Assembly: GCF_038446525.1 (NCBI RefSeq)
Contig: NZ_CP151792.1
Location: forward strand, 1,116,001 to 1,180,000
From: Methanolobus sp. ZRKC5
Lineage (GTDB): Archaea; Halobacteriota; Methanosarcinia; Methanosarcinales; Methanosarcinaceae
DNA: 64,000 nucleotides
Direction: 5' to 3'
Within the stretch, counting starts at the first letter, position 1. Each line of letters starts with the position of its first letter. Shown one piece after another: positions 18,983-26,575 of the stretch. Made by a program: the position numbers and the translations under genes. Below the pieces are notes generated by a model. The model searched no databases and had not been told where the DNA came from. It saw nothing but the letters and a program-made list of their open reading frames with translations.

Positions 18983-21757
18983 TCAATTGCTGATCTGTTC
19001 TGCAAGCATATTGCGGCCAGCTTCAAGAGCTGAATTTATCTTGCTGGCATCAATGCCGCCACCACGAGCCATACCGGGCTTACCGCCGCCGCCGCCACCA
19101 ACTACACCTGACATTTCCCTGACAATCTTGCCAGCATTTGCTCCGGCTGTCAGTGCATCATCCCCTGCAGCACCTACGATCTTGACACCTGCAGAATCAC
19201 TGGCCAAAAGCACGACCATGTCCTTGTTTATAGTCAGCTCACCGGCAATCTTCACGAGTTCATCAATATCAACGTTTGGAATGACCTTTGCCACGAGACG
19301 AATATTGCCTATATTTACTGCTTCATTGGCCATCTGGCTGACATGAACATGCGCAAGTTCGTCTTTCAATCTCTGGTTCTCTTTTTTGAACTCCTTCCAT
19401 TCATTGAAAAAACGTTCAATGGTGGATGGAAGATGTTCCGGCCTGACGCGCAGAGCCTCAGCTGCCTGGCTTAGATAAGACTCCATTTCCTGCATTGCCC
19501 TGACTGCTGCAAGACCTGCGGAATACTCAATACGTTCCACACCATCCTGAATGCGTTCGGTCTTCAACATCTTGATAGGACCGACAAGTCCGGTACTAAC
19601 ACAGTGAGTACCACCACATGCCTCTATATCATCGGCCACTTTCAGGACACGAATAATATTTCCAGGCGGAACGCCTCCCTGATAAAGACCAAAGCCATAT
19701 TTCTTCTCAGCTTCTACCCTTTCCATCCATTCAGCAGTCACTCGCTGGTTATCCATCACGGTACGATTAGCAATTAACTCTATACGATCCATTTCTTCCT
19801 GAGAGATGCGCTTATAATGAGATATATCAAGCCGGGCTTTGTTTACGAACTTCTGGGCTCCCGCCTGCCATACATGGTCACCAAGGACCTTACGTGCTGC
19901 ATCATTGACAATGTGAGTTGCGGTGTGATGACATGCATGGGACATACGACGTTCTTCATTTACTTCCCCTTGAACCATGTCACCCTTTCTGAGGTGGAGT
20001 TCGTCTTCCATGTCCTCTATAATATGTACGACTACATCACCAACAGACTGTACATCTATGACGTTAAGGACAATATCCTCAACAATGATGACACCATGGT
20101 CTGCAGGCTGTCCACCACCTTCAGGATAAAAGAGAGTACTATCAAGCACAATATGATTATCAAAGATATCCATGACCACTGCCTCAAAGTTCATTCTGGT
20201 AGGCTCGTCATAGAACAACTTCTTTGTCATTGGCAGCTTTTCAACCCTGTCTGAATAAGGAAATACCTTGACCTCTTTTGCCTCTGCCTTGCTATGTCCC
20301 TCAGCAACAAGAGAGTAGAAATTATCAGGAAGATCTACATCCACACCAACTTCAGAAGCTGCTTCTTTTGAAATCTCAGGAGGAATTCCATGGCTGTCAT
20401 ACATTTCAACCAGAGTTTCAAGAGGAATCTTTTCACCTGCATCCTTGTAATGTTTGGCAGACTTCTTGATCATACGTTTTCCACGTTCAAGTGTATCTGC
20501 AAACTTCTGCTCCTCATAATAGAGGATATCCTCAATGACATCGAATTTTTCCAGAAATTCAGGATACTCAGGAAGGTTGTTAATGTGCATTTTCACTATT
20601 TCTGACAGAGGAATGGATATTCCCATATCCTTCATCATCCTCAGAGTCCGGCGAAGTACCAGCCTGGCAAGATAACCTGCCTTCACATTAGAAGGAATTA
20701 TGCCATCTGCAAGCATGAATGTGAGACAGCGAGAGTGATCAGTTATAGCGTAGACACTCTCAACAGGTTCCATAATAGATGATAGTTTCTCAACCGTTGT
20801 TCCGATACTGGAGGCAACCTGTTTCCTTAGCTCGAAGAGATTGGCCTTTTCACTTACATCCATAAGACCTGCCAGACGGGCGTTCTGGGAAAGGATGTTG
20901 CTGTATTCGGAGTTATCAAGTTCATGTGTAACACCGGCCAGATCCATGAGTTCATTTACTATGCCCGGAAACACTGCGTCATATATTGTAGGTGAGCCAG
21001 TTGATGCCCACACCAATCTTTCAAGACCATACCCTGTGTCCACAATGTAATTGTCCATCTTGCGATAATTCTCACCCTTGATCACAATGTCGCCATCTTC
21101 TGACTGCTGCATGTTCATGAACACAAGGGTTCCAACTTCAAGGCCACCAATGAGCACCTCGACACATGGCCCTGCATTGCCGCCGCCTGCCCATGGTTCC
21201 TCTTTGTAAGTAACGGCCATTGGATCGGCACCAAGCGAATTAAGGAATTCATCACACAACTCCATTGTGCGGTCCTTCCAGTATATTTCATCTCCCTGCT
21301 TATTGAAAGCATGGTGAGCCATCATTTCAAAGGTTGTCAAATGACGACCGCTTCGCCCCACAGCATCAAGATCAGACAGGCGTATACATGGCTGAGAGAT
21401 CGTTAATGGATTTGCCGGCGGCTGGACTTCTCCCGAAGTGACGAATGGCTGAAAATCTGCAATCGAAGCAATTGTCAGATATATGTCATCCCTCCACCTT
21501 GCTACCACAGGATACCTTTCAAGTCTTGTGTGACTCCTTTCCTCGAAAAAATTAAGATAATATTCTCTCATTTCTGCAAGGTCGAACTTTTTCTTAAAAA
21601 CAGGATTGCCAATAAAAGAGTATGGATCACATGGAGCATCCCCACATGTTGCTCTTTCAAGATCACGGGTCCAGAAATGACTTCCACATTTGCAGCACTG
21701 TTTACGAACAAATCCGTTCTCAGAAAAAAAATCAAGTTGATACTCGTCTTCAAGCAT
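18983..21757 (-). CDS. alaS: alanyl-tRNA synthetase
   Basis: AlaRS attaches alanine to tRNA-Ala and edits mischarged Ser and Gly. The protein is 924 residues, the archaeal size. The N-terminal archaeal extension has a CCKCGSHFW zinc-like motif, and the class II core contains RWRDDIYLTIASIADFQP. The editing domain has HACHHTATH with a distal CGGTHC, both complete. The C-terminal part ends in a Gly-rich segment (GVVGGGGGGKPGMARGGG) typical of the C-Ala domain. ATG start at 21757. Confidence 0.97.
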   Translation of the reverse strand: MLEDEYQLDFFSENGFVRKQCCKCGSHFWTRDLERATCGDAPCDPYSFIGNPVFKKKFDLAEMREYYLNFFEERSHTRLERYPVVARWRDDIYLTIASIADFQPFVTSGEVQPPANPLTISQPCIRLSDLDAVGRSGRHLTTFEMMAHHAFNKQGDEIYWKDRTMELCDEFLNSLGADPMAVTYKEEPWAGGGNAGPCVEVLIGGLEVGTLVFMNMQQSEDGDIVIKGENYRKMDNYIVDTGYGLERLVWASTGSPTIYDAVFPGIVNELMDLAGVTHELDNSEYSNILSQNARLAGLMDVSEKANLFELRKQVASSIGTTVEKLSSIMEPVESVYAITDHSRCLTFMLADGIIPSNVKAGYLARLVLRRTLRMMKDMGISIPLSEIVKMHINNLPEYPEFLEKFDVIEDILYYEEQKFADTLERGKRMIKKSAKHYKDAGEKIPLETLVEMYDSHGIPPEISKEAASEVGVDVDLPDNFYSLVAEGHSKAEAKEVKVFPYSDRVEKLPMTKKLFYDEPTRMNFEAVVMDIFDNHIVLDSTLFYPEGGGQPADHGVIIVEDIVLNVIDVQSVGDVVVHIIEDMEDELHLRKGDMVQGEVNEERRMSHACHHTATHIVNDAARKVLGDHVWQAGAQKFVNKARLDISHYKRISQEEMDRIELIANRTVMDNQRVTAEWMERVEAEKKYGFGLYQGGVPPGNIIRVLKVADDIEACGGTHCVSTGLVGPIKMLKTERIQDGVERIEYSAGLAAVRAMQEMESYLSQAAEALRVRPEHLPSTIERFFNEWKEFKKENQRLKDELAHVHVSQMANEAVNIGNIRLVAKVIPNVDIDELVKIAGELTINKDMVVLLASDSAGVKIVGAAGDDALTAGANAGKIVREMSGVVGGGGGGKPGMARGGGIDASKINSALEAGRNMLAEQISN

Positions 21758-21906
21758 AAATATTCCAACTGGATGATTGTTTAAGTATAATTCGTTTTTA
21801 ATCTAATTCATTTTTAGTCTAATTTATTCTTCCAAGTATCGCCCCAATGATTAAAAACATTTCTTATCAAAGCAATAACATTTGAAAAATACATTATTAC
21901 TTATAG

Positions 21907-21916
21907 TATATAAACA
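21907..21916 (+). promoter_or_regulatory. TATA-like box for the 22089 gene
   Basis: TAGTATATAAAC matches an archaeal TATA box. Transcription would begin about 25 bases downstream (near 21940), giving a leader of about 150 bases that includes the palindromic element at 21959-22034. Confidence 0.45.
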
Positions 21917-21958
21917 CCCGCATAAATATACATAGAGCACCATGCCAACAGATAGTGA

Positions 21959-22034
21959 TTAATTCAAAAAACCCAGGATATCAGAACCGTTTGTGAACAT
22001 GGAATGACTAATTCCTGTACATTTTTTGAATTAA
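21959..22034. repeat. 76-bp element bounded by perfect 13-bp inverted repeats
   Basis: TTAATTCAAAAAA at 21959-21971 is the exact reverse complement of 21022+1000-series arm TTTTTTGAATTAA at 22022-22034. The 50-base interior has further complementarity (CAGGA with TCCTG, GGAAT with ATTCC). In RNA this makes a long stem in the predicted leader of the 22089 gene. It could be a regulatory leader, a processing signal, or a small inverted-repeat mobile remnant. No target duplication is evident. Confidence 0.65.
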
Positions 22035-22088
22035 CACGACATTACCTTTAAGTGTATGGTCACAAGAAGGAGGTATTGGTGATGATCG

Positions 22089-22370
22089 ATGGAATCAATG
22101 CGTTATATGTCATTAGTATTTAGAGGGATTGTAGAAGAGTATAGCAACACAGGCGTCAGACCGTCCGTATTCATGGATGCCAGAGGCGACCTTCAGGTAT
22201 ATCTTTGCGATTCGATAAACGATGAAATGGAAGAAGATTTTGGAATTGATACAGAAAGTGAATATGATGTGAATGGCGGACAGTTCGCTCAAGCTTACAT
22301 TATGAACAAGGCATTCCTCAACGAGACAGTAAAATACAATCTTGAAAGTGAAGCAAGTCTCAGCCAGTAA
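22089..22370 (+). CDS. small acidic protein of unknown function
   Basis: I do not recognise this 93-residue protein. It is acidic (runs such as DSINDEMEEDFGIDTESEYD), has no membrane segment and no Cys motif of note. A GGTGATG site lies 4 bases upstream of the ATG, and a second ATG follows three codons later. It is preceded by a palindromic leader element and followed by a structured spacer before another unknown gene, so the two small genes may share a transcript. Confidence 0.7.
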   Translation: MESMRYMSLVFRGIVEEYSNTGVRPSVFMDARGDLQVYLCDSINDEMEEDFGIDTESEYDVNGGQFAQAYIMNKAFLNETVKYNLESEASLSQ

Positions 22371-22383
22371 AACTTTTCAATTG

Positions 22384-22455
22384 ATCAGACTCGTAGGGCC
22401 TGTCGAGGGAATAAACGCACGGAAATGAGGTAACAGGTACCTACATACAGTCTTA
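22384..22455 (+). ncRNA. predicted structured leader RNA upstream of the 22468 gene
   Basis: The 97-bp spacer has nested complementary segments: GACT (22388) with AGTC (22449), GTAGG (22393) with CCTAC (22440), and CCTGT (22399) with ACAGG (22433). They enclose a purine-rich loop containing GAGGGAA and GGAAATGAGG. The structure ends just before a GGTGA ribosome-binding site and start codon, the position of a riboswitch or protein-binding leader. I cannot match it to a known class. Boundaries are approximate. Confidence 0.5.
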
Positions 22456-22467
22456 GGGTGAAATACA

Positions 22468-22884
22468 ATGGACTACAGGAAATTTTTGAAAGTTCTTAAA
22501 AATTCAAAGCATGTGTACAGAGAAGATTATATCAAGAAAATCTTTAGAAGTTCACATTATGATGTTGGATTATTCGAGGAACAGCTGAATGAGTTCAATG
22601 AAACCCTTAAAAGCAGCGATTCTGAGCTTGCAAAAGAATATATGGACAGGACCATACTGGCGCAGGTAATCGATGATGCATCTATACTGCTTGAAATAGT
22701 AAAGGACAGTCCATGCCTTACCAGTGAACAGAACGAGAATCTAATTCAAATGATACTCGATCTTGATGAAATGAGTGCGAATATCGAAGTACTTGAAAAA
22801 ATCAAAGCACTTGCAGACATGGGTGAACAGAAAAACTTTGCTACATCCACACGCCGGAAAGACAGGATATATGCAAACGTTTGA
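22468..22884 (+). CDS. helical protein of unknown function
   Basis: A 138-residue soluble protein rich in Glu, Asp, Leu and Lys, likely all helical; I do not recognise the family. A single Cys (DSPCLTSEQ) is present. The start has a good GGGTGA site. The upstream spacer forms a predicted stem structure, suggesting regulation after transcription begins. It is followed by surE 66 bp later on the same strand. Confidence 0.7.
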   Translation: MDYRKFLKVLKNSKHVYREDYIKKIFRSSHYDVGLFEEQLNEFNETLKSSDSELAKEYMDRTILAQVIDDASILLEIVKDSPCLTSEQNENLIQMILDLDEMSANIEVLEKIKALADMGEQKNFATSTRRKDRIYANV

Positions 22885-22932
22885 ATGCGCCCATTGAAAC
22901 CTACTTTTTTATCCATTAATTTTAAGGCATGA

Positions 22933-22950
22933 GCTTACAATGGTGTAAGC
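22933..22950 (+). promoter_or_regulatory. hairpin ending at the surE start codon
   Basis: GCTTAC (22933-22938) pairs with GTAAGC (22945-22950) across a six-base loop AATGGT. The likely ribosome-binding site GGTG lies in the loop and adjoining stem, and the ATG follows directly. If formed in mRNA this could limit translation of surE. Confidence 0.4.
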
Positions 22951-23739
22951 ATGTCAAAAAAGATATTAGTCACAAATGATGACGGTGTTTATTCTACAGG
23001 CATACATGCTGCCCATAAAAGTGTTGCTGACCTGGGAGATGTAACAGTCTCTGCCCCTATGATGCAGCAGAGTGGCGTTGGCCGCTCAATATCTATTTTT
23101 GAACCACTCAGGATAACAAAGACCACAATTAATGGAATTGAGGTCAATGCTGTTGCCGGTACACCCACTGATTCAGTCATACTTGGAATATTCTCAATCA
23201 TGAAGCAAATGCCTGATCTCATTCTTTCTGGATTCAATATCGGAGAAAACATTAGCACAGACACAATAACCACATCAGGCACAATAGGTGCTGCATTGGA
23301 AGGTGCGAGTTATGACATCCCAGCCATTGCTGCATCCATACAGGTTATGGAAGAAGGCGACAAGTTTGACGACAACAGGGAATTCAAGCACGACTATGAT
23401 GTGGCCATAAAAGTTGTCAATAAGATAGCAAAGAAAGTCCTGGAGCATGGACTCCCCGATAAAGTGGATTTGCTCAATGTCAATATACCACACCTTGTTG
23501 AAAATGACCCGGAGATAGAGATTACACGCCTTGCCAGGAAATTCTTCAAGACCGACGTGGAAGAACGACATGACCCCAGAGGAAGACCATATTACTGGAT
23601 AGCAGGAGAATTGATCGAGGACGAAGAAGAAGGTACCGATGTCCATGCTATAATGCAGAATGGAAACGTCTCAGTGACACCAATATCACTTGACGCAACT
23701 TCCCCAATAGACTTTTCAGAAATTGAGCACCTGCTGTAA
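22951..23739 (+). CDS. surE: 5'/3'-nucleotidase SurE
   Basis: SurE is a metal-dependent phosphatase acting on nucleoside monophosphates. The 262-residue protein begins with the catalytic acidic motif TNDDGVYS (Asp pair at about residues 9-10), has the conserved Ser/Asn region (LSGFNIGENI) and GTIGAALEGA. Length is normal. The IS66 element inserted only 22 bp after its stop, leaving the coding sequence intact. Confidence 0.95.
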   Translation: MSKKILVTNDDGVYSTGIHAAHKSVADLGDVTVSAPMMQQSGVGRSISIFEPLRITKTTINGIEVNAVAGTPTDSVILGIFSIMKQMPDLILSGFNIGENISTDTITTSGTIGAALEGASYDIPAIAASIQVMEEGDKFDDNREFKHDYDVAIKVVNKIAKKVLEHGLPDKVDLLNVNIPHLVENDPEIEITRLARKFFKTDVEERHDPRGRPYYWIAGELIEDEEEGTDVHAIMQNGNVSVTPISLDATSPIDFSEIEHLL

Positions 23740-23761
23740 AACAGGTTTTAAAACAAATAAA

Positions 23762-25383
23762 GTAACTATTCAGCCTAGCTCACTTCCACCAAGCTGATTT
23801 CTTCATCCACGATCAATTCTGCAACTTTGGAACAAATGAATTGCCATAAAATATTGCACTAATTGCATCGATAACAGATTCAGAATTCTTATTAACAGTA
23901 GACACGTATCCTCTTATACGGCAGAAATTTTTTGCACCCTGTTTACTGCGGAAAGTACCTGATATCTTCTGCTGTACTTTCGTCATTCTGATCTCTCTTT
24001 CAGCCTGATTGTTATCAAACGGAACGTTTTGGTCGTACATAAATCGCAAGATATCCTCTTTATGGCCAATAAACCTATCCAGCAAATTCTTTACCGTGGT
24101 CTGCTTCTTACGTCCTCGTTTTTTAGACCGCACATTTGATTCCGGATCAGGAGGATTTTCATTCACTCCTAAACAAGTTATGTGATCATAATCCTCACTG
24201 AACCTTTGAATTAGCTCAGTATCTAAAAGATCATTATCAACATGATGTTTAATGCATATCAAGAGATCACTCATTATCTTTGTCCACTGTTGATCACTGT
24301 TTTCGGAAGCTCCAGTTAACTCTCGTAATAAATGTGCATTACATAATGAATGTTGACATTCATATTTGTTGTACGGTTTCCAAAAATCATGTGTTGCAAC
24401 ACCAGTGTAACCTGGTAATATGCCCATAGCATCCATTGCTTCTGAGCCCCTTTTACGATGTGCAAAATAATAGGTCAGTTTGTCTGTACCTGCCACATGA
24501 AGCCAATTACGAACTGCATTTATTCTCATTCCTGTTTCATCCAGATTGATGACAGGAGATTCTTTCAGGAGATGTTTCACTGTATTTTCAAAAGCTCCAA
24601 GCTTCTCAAAACAACTACGTTCCGTGTTCACCAAAGTAGCAGGACTTATCTTGCATCCCAAAATATCAGAGAACAACTTGGTAACACGCTGATAAGGAAG
24701 TAATTGGTAAGTGTGCAAATAAACTGCAAATGACTTAACTCGATGACCGTATTGAGTCGGCTGAGTTACACCATCTGGAAAAAGAGCTTTGTTTACATGA
24801 GAACATTTGGGACATGTTTTAATCTCGCAACGATGTTCAATGCAATTGATAGTTATAGGAGGAATGTCAAAGACCTGTCTTCTTTCATAGTCAGAGGGAA
24901 CAGAAGCTAACGATCTCCCACAATTGACGCATTGATTAACAGGATGAACAATAACTTCATCCGGATCATCATTTATTCTTAATGTAGTACCAGGATGACC
25001 GTTTTGACCACCTACATGCTTATTGGTCTTTTTTCTTTGACTTTTAACGGTTGGTTTATTCCGTGCATAAGAATCAGTAGAAGGTGGTTTGCTACTGTTG
25101 CGACTATTCTTTTCAAGCATTTCTTCCAAATGCCTGACACGCTCTTCAAGTTGTGCAATTTGGAGAGATTGATGTTCAATTATCCCAAGTAATCGAGTTA
25201 CAAGTTCTACTACTGCTTCTGGACCAGCTTCATAAACTGCAAGTATTTCTTCGCGGTCTATACAAATCCCCTCAGATTGATAGACGTTTTTTATGATATT
25301 TTACTGAATATTTTTTAACACATAGAATGAAGCCATAGTATATTGTTTTTTGCATCATTAAAACAGTTAGGCTGAATAGTTAC
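23762..25383 (-). mobile_element. intact IS66-family insertion sequence (1622 bp) with 8-bp target duplication
   Basis: The ends are inverted repeats: GTAACTATTCAGCCTA at 23762-23777 is repeated in reverse at 25368-25383 with no mismatch over 16 bp. The flanks are identical 8-bp direct repeats CAAATAAA at 23754-23761 and 25384-25391, the duplication size of IS66 elements. One transposase gene fills most of the element; the small accessory genes tnpA/tnpB of classical IS66 are absent. The perfect flanks indicate a recent insertion between surE and the small gene downstream of moaA. Confidence 0.93.
23813..25267 (-). CDS. IS66-family transposase, lacking a standard start codon
   Basis: The DDE transposase is visible from residue SKPPSTDS onward: a zinc-ribbon-like part (CVNCG then CPKC), catalytic LDETGMRI, THDFWKPY and the final Glu region NNQAEREIRM. 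Upstream of a TTG at 25129 the frame stays open and encodes a clear N-terminal coiled coil (CIDREEILAVYEAGPEAV then EHQSLQIAQLEERV). The codon where translation should begin is ATT (25265-25267), with no ATG, GTG or TTG further upstream before a stop. The start may have mutated from ATG, use ATT, or use the internal TTG and lose the coiled coil. Confidence 0.85.
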   Translation of the reverse strand: MCIDREEILAVYEAGPEAVVELVTRLLGIIEHQSLQIAQLEERVRHLEEMLEKNSRNSSKPPSTDSYARNKPTVKSQRKKTNKHVGGQNGHPGTTLRINDDPDEVIVHPVNQCVNCGRSLASVPSDYERRQVFDIPPITINCIEHRCEIKTCPKCSHVNKALFPDGVTQPTQYGHRVKSFAVYLHTYQLLPYQRVTKLFSDILGCKISPATLVNTERSCFEKLGAFENTVKHLLKESPVINLDETGMRINAVRNWLHVAGTDKLTYYFAHRKRGSEAMDAMGILPGYTGVATHDFWKPYNKYECQHSLCNAHLLRELTGASENSDQQWTKIMSDLLICIKHHVDNDLLDTELIQRFSEDYDHITCLGVNENPPDPESNVRSKKRGRKKQTTVKNLLDRFIGHKEDILRFMYDQNVPFDNNQAEREIRMTKVQQKISGTFRSKQGAKNFCRIRGYVSTVNKNSESVIDAISAIFYGNSFVPKLQN

Positions 25384-25407
25384 CAAATAAAAAGAAAAAA
25401 ACTGAAA

Positions 25408-25557
25408 TTATTGCTTTACTTTGATAAGGATCTCTTTGCTATCCTTTTCAACACCATGCAAGGTTGTGGCGGCACCAAGTACCATGTTGCCCAGTATGGC
25501 CTTGACAAAGTGATTGATCTCGATATTTTTTCCATCTACTATTAATTCAACTTCCAT
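25408..25557 (-). CDS. 49-residue conserved-looking protein coupled to moaA
   Basis: A short frame begins 2 bp after the moaA stop and encodes 49 residues starting MEVELIVDGKNIEIN and ending EILIKVKQ. The sequence alternates short strands and a helix (HFVKAILGNMVLGAATTLHGV), reminiscent of small ubiquitin-fold or dimerising proteins, but it lacks a C-terminal GG. Tight spacing behind moaA suggests co-translation. I do not recognise a characterised family. The IS66 element sits just 24 bp past its stop. Confidence 0.7.
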   Translation of the reverse strand: MEVELIVDGKNIEINHFVKAILGNMVLGAATTLHGVEKDSKEILIKVKQ

Positions 25558-25559
25558 TT

Positions 25560-26486
25560 TTAAAACTCCTGTAAGTTCCTGCAAAAAGGCACACGTCTGC
25601 TTACTGCCAGCCTGAAAAGATCAGGTAATTCATCTTTGCTGGCATTTGAGACATCTACCAGATTGTCGTTTACCAGCAGGCATGGTTTGAGCTTACCATC
25701 TGCAGAGACCCTCAGTCTGTTGCAGTTTGCACAAAATTCCGTATTATCCACCGGTCTGACAAACTCAACTTCTGCACCATTAATGATATATTTTTTCCTC
25801 TTGTGTAATTCACGAACCTGGACATCCGAGGAAACAGAAAGCAAAGACCTTTCCACCTCATTAGCATCTATCTTGTATTGAGGAAGACCCCCGAAATCCA
25901 TAAGTTCGATTAACTGCAGTATCACATCACCATTGTAACTACGAGTGAATTCCAGCATATCTTTTATCTCATCGTCATTGAAATCTTTCAAAAGGACCAT
26001 GTTCAGTTTAACAGGAGTAAGGCCTGCATCAACTGCTTCGTGGATGCCATCAAGGACTTTGTCAAATGTACATTTGGTACAATTGGTTATCTCTCGATAT
26101 TTTTCAGGATCAAGGGAATCAAGGCTTATGTTCACTCTGTCAAGACCCGCATCTTTAAGGGATGATGCCCTGTCCCTTAACAAAGTGGCATTGGTGGTAA
26201 GGGATACATCTTTCATATCAGGAAGACGGACAAGTGCTTCTTCAAGATCTTTCCTTATAAGAGGCTCTCCTCCCGATAGTTTCAACCGATCTATCCCGAA
26301 TTGCGAACCGATCTCTACAATGTTGACGATAGTATCTACGGACATCTCAGGACTGTGGCCAACATGACCTTCGTTATGGCAGTAAATGCAATTAAGATTA
26401 CAACGATCGGTTATGGACATCCTCAGACTCCTGACCGTACGACCGTAAGAGTCTGTGAGAACTTCCCCTTTTCCTGCGGGAGACAT
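25560..26486 (-). CDS. moaA: GTP 3',8-cyclase MoaA
   Basis: MoaA is a radical SAM enzyme that rearranges GTP in the first step of molybdopterin/tungstopterin synthesis. The radical SAM cluster motif C29-x3-C33-x2-C36 follows DR, and the C-terminal GTP-site cluster motif is present (FCANCNRLRVSADGKLKPC). Length is 308 residues, typical of archaea. The usual bacterial C-terminal GG is missing. It is transcribed divergently from cbiA/cfbB, sharing a 90-bp promoter region. moaB-like, moeA and moaD genes lie elsewhere in the window. Confidence 0.93.
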   Translation of the reverse strand: MSPAGKGEVLTDSYGRTVRSLRMSITDRCNLNCIYCHNEGHVGHSPEMSVDTIVNIVEIGSQFGIDRLKLSGGEPLIRKDLEEALVRLPDMKDVSLTTNATLLRDRASSLKDAGLDRVNISLDSLDPEKYREITNCTKCTFDKVLDGIHEAVDAGLTPVKLNMVLLKDFNDDEIKDMLEFTRSYNGDVILQLIELMDFGGLPQYKIDANEVERSLLSVSSDVQVRELHKRKKYIINGAEVEFVRPVDNTEFCANCNRLRVSADGKLKPCLLVNDNLVDVSNASKDELPDLFRLAVSRRVPFCRNLQEF

Positions 26487-26575
26487 AGTACTTAGATAGA
26501 CGTTATTTATTTAAACATATTGAATACACACCAGGAAGAATAACACATATATAGAAACTGTACACAATTAACTCC

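Larger units (their letters stand above)
21758..22088. other. 331-bp intergenic region between divergent alaS and a small unknown gene
   Basis: Contains no convincing gene. It is AT-rich and holds a TATA-like TATATAAAC around 21907, a 76-bp palindromic element at 21959-22034 (separate entry), and a strong GGAGGT plus GGTGAT pair just before the next gene. The alaS promoter should lie in its left part. Confidence 0.7.

Noticed and set aside
19817-20254. Antisense 145-residue frame inside alaS
   Set aside because: It is a shadow of the conserved alaS editing domain.
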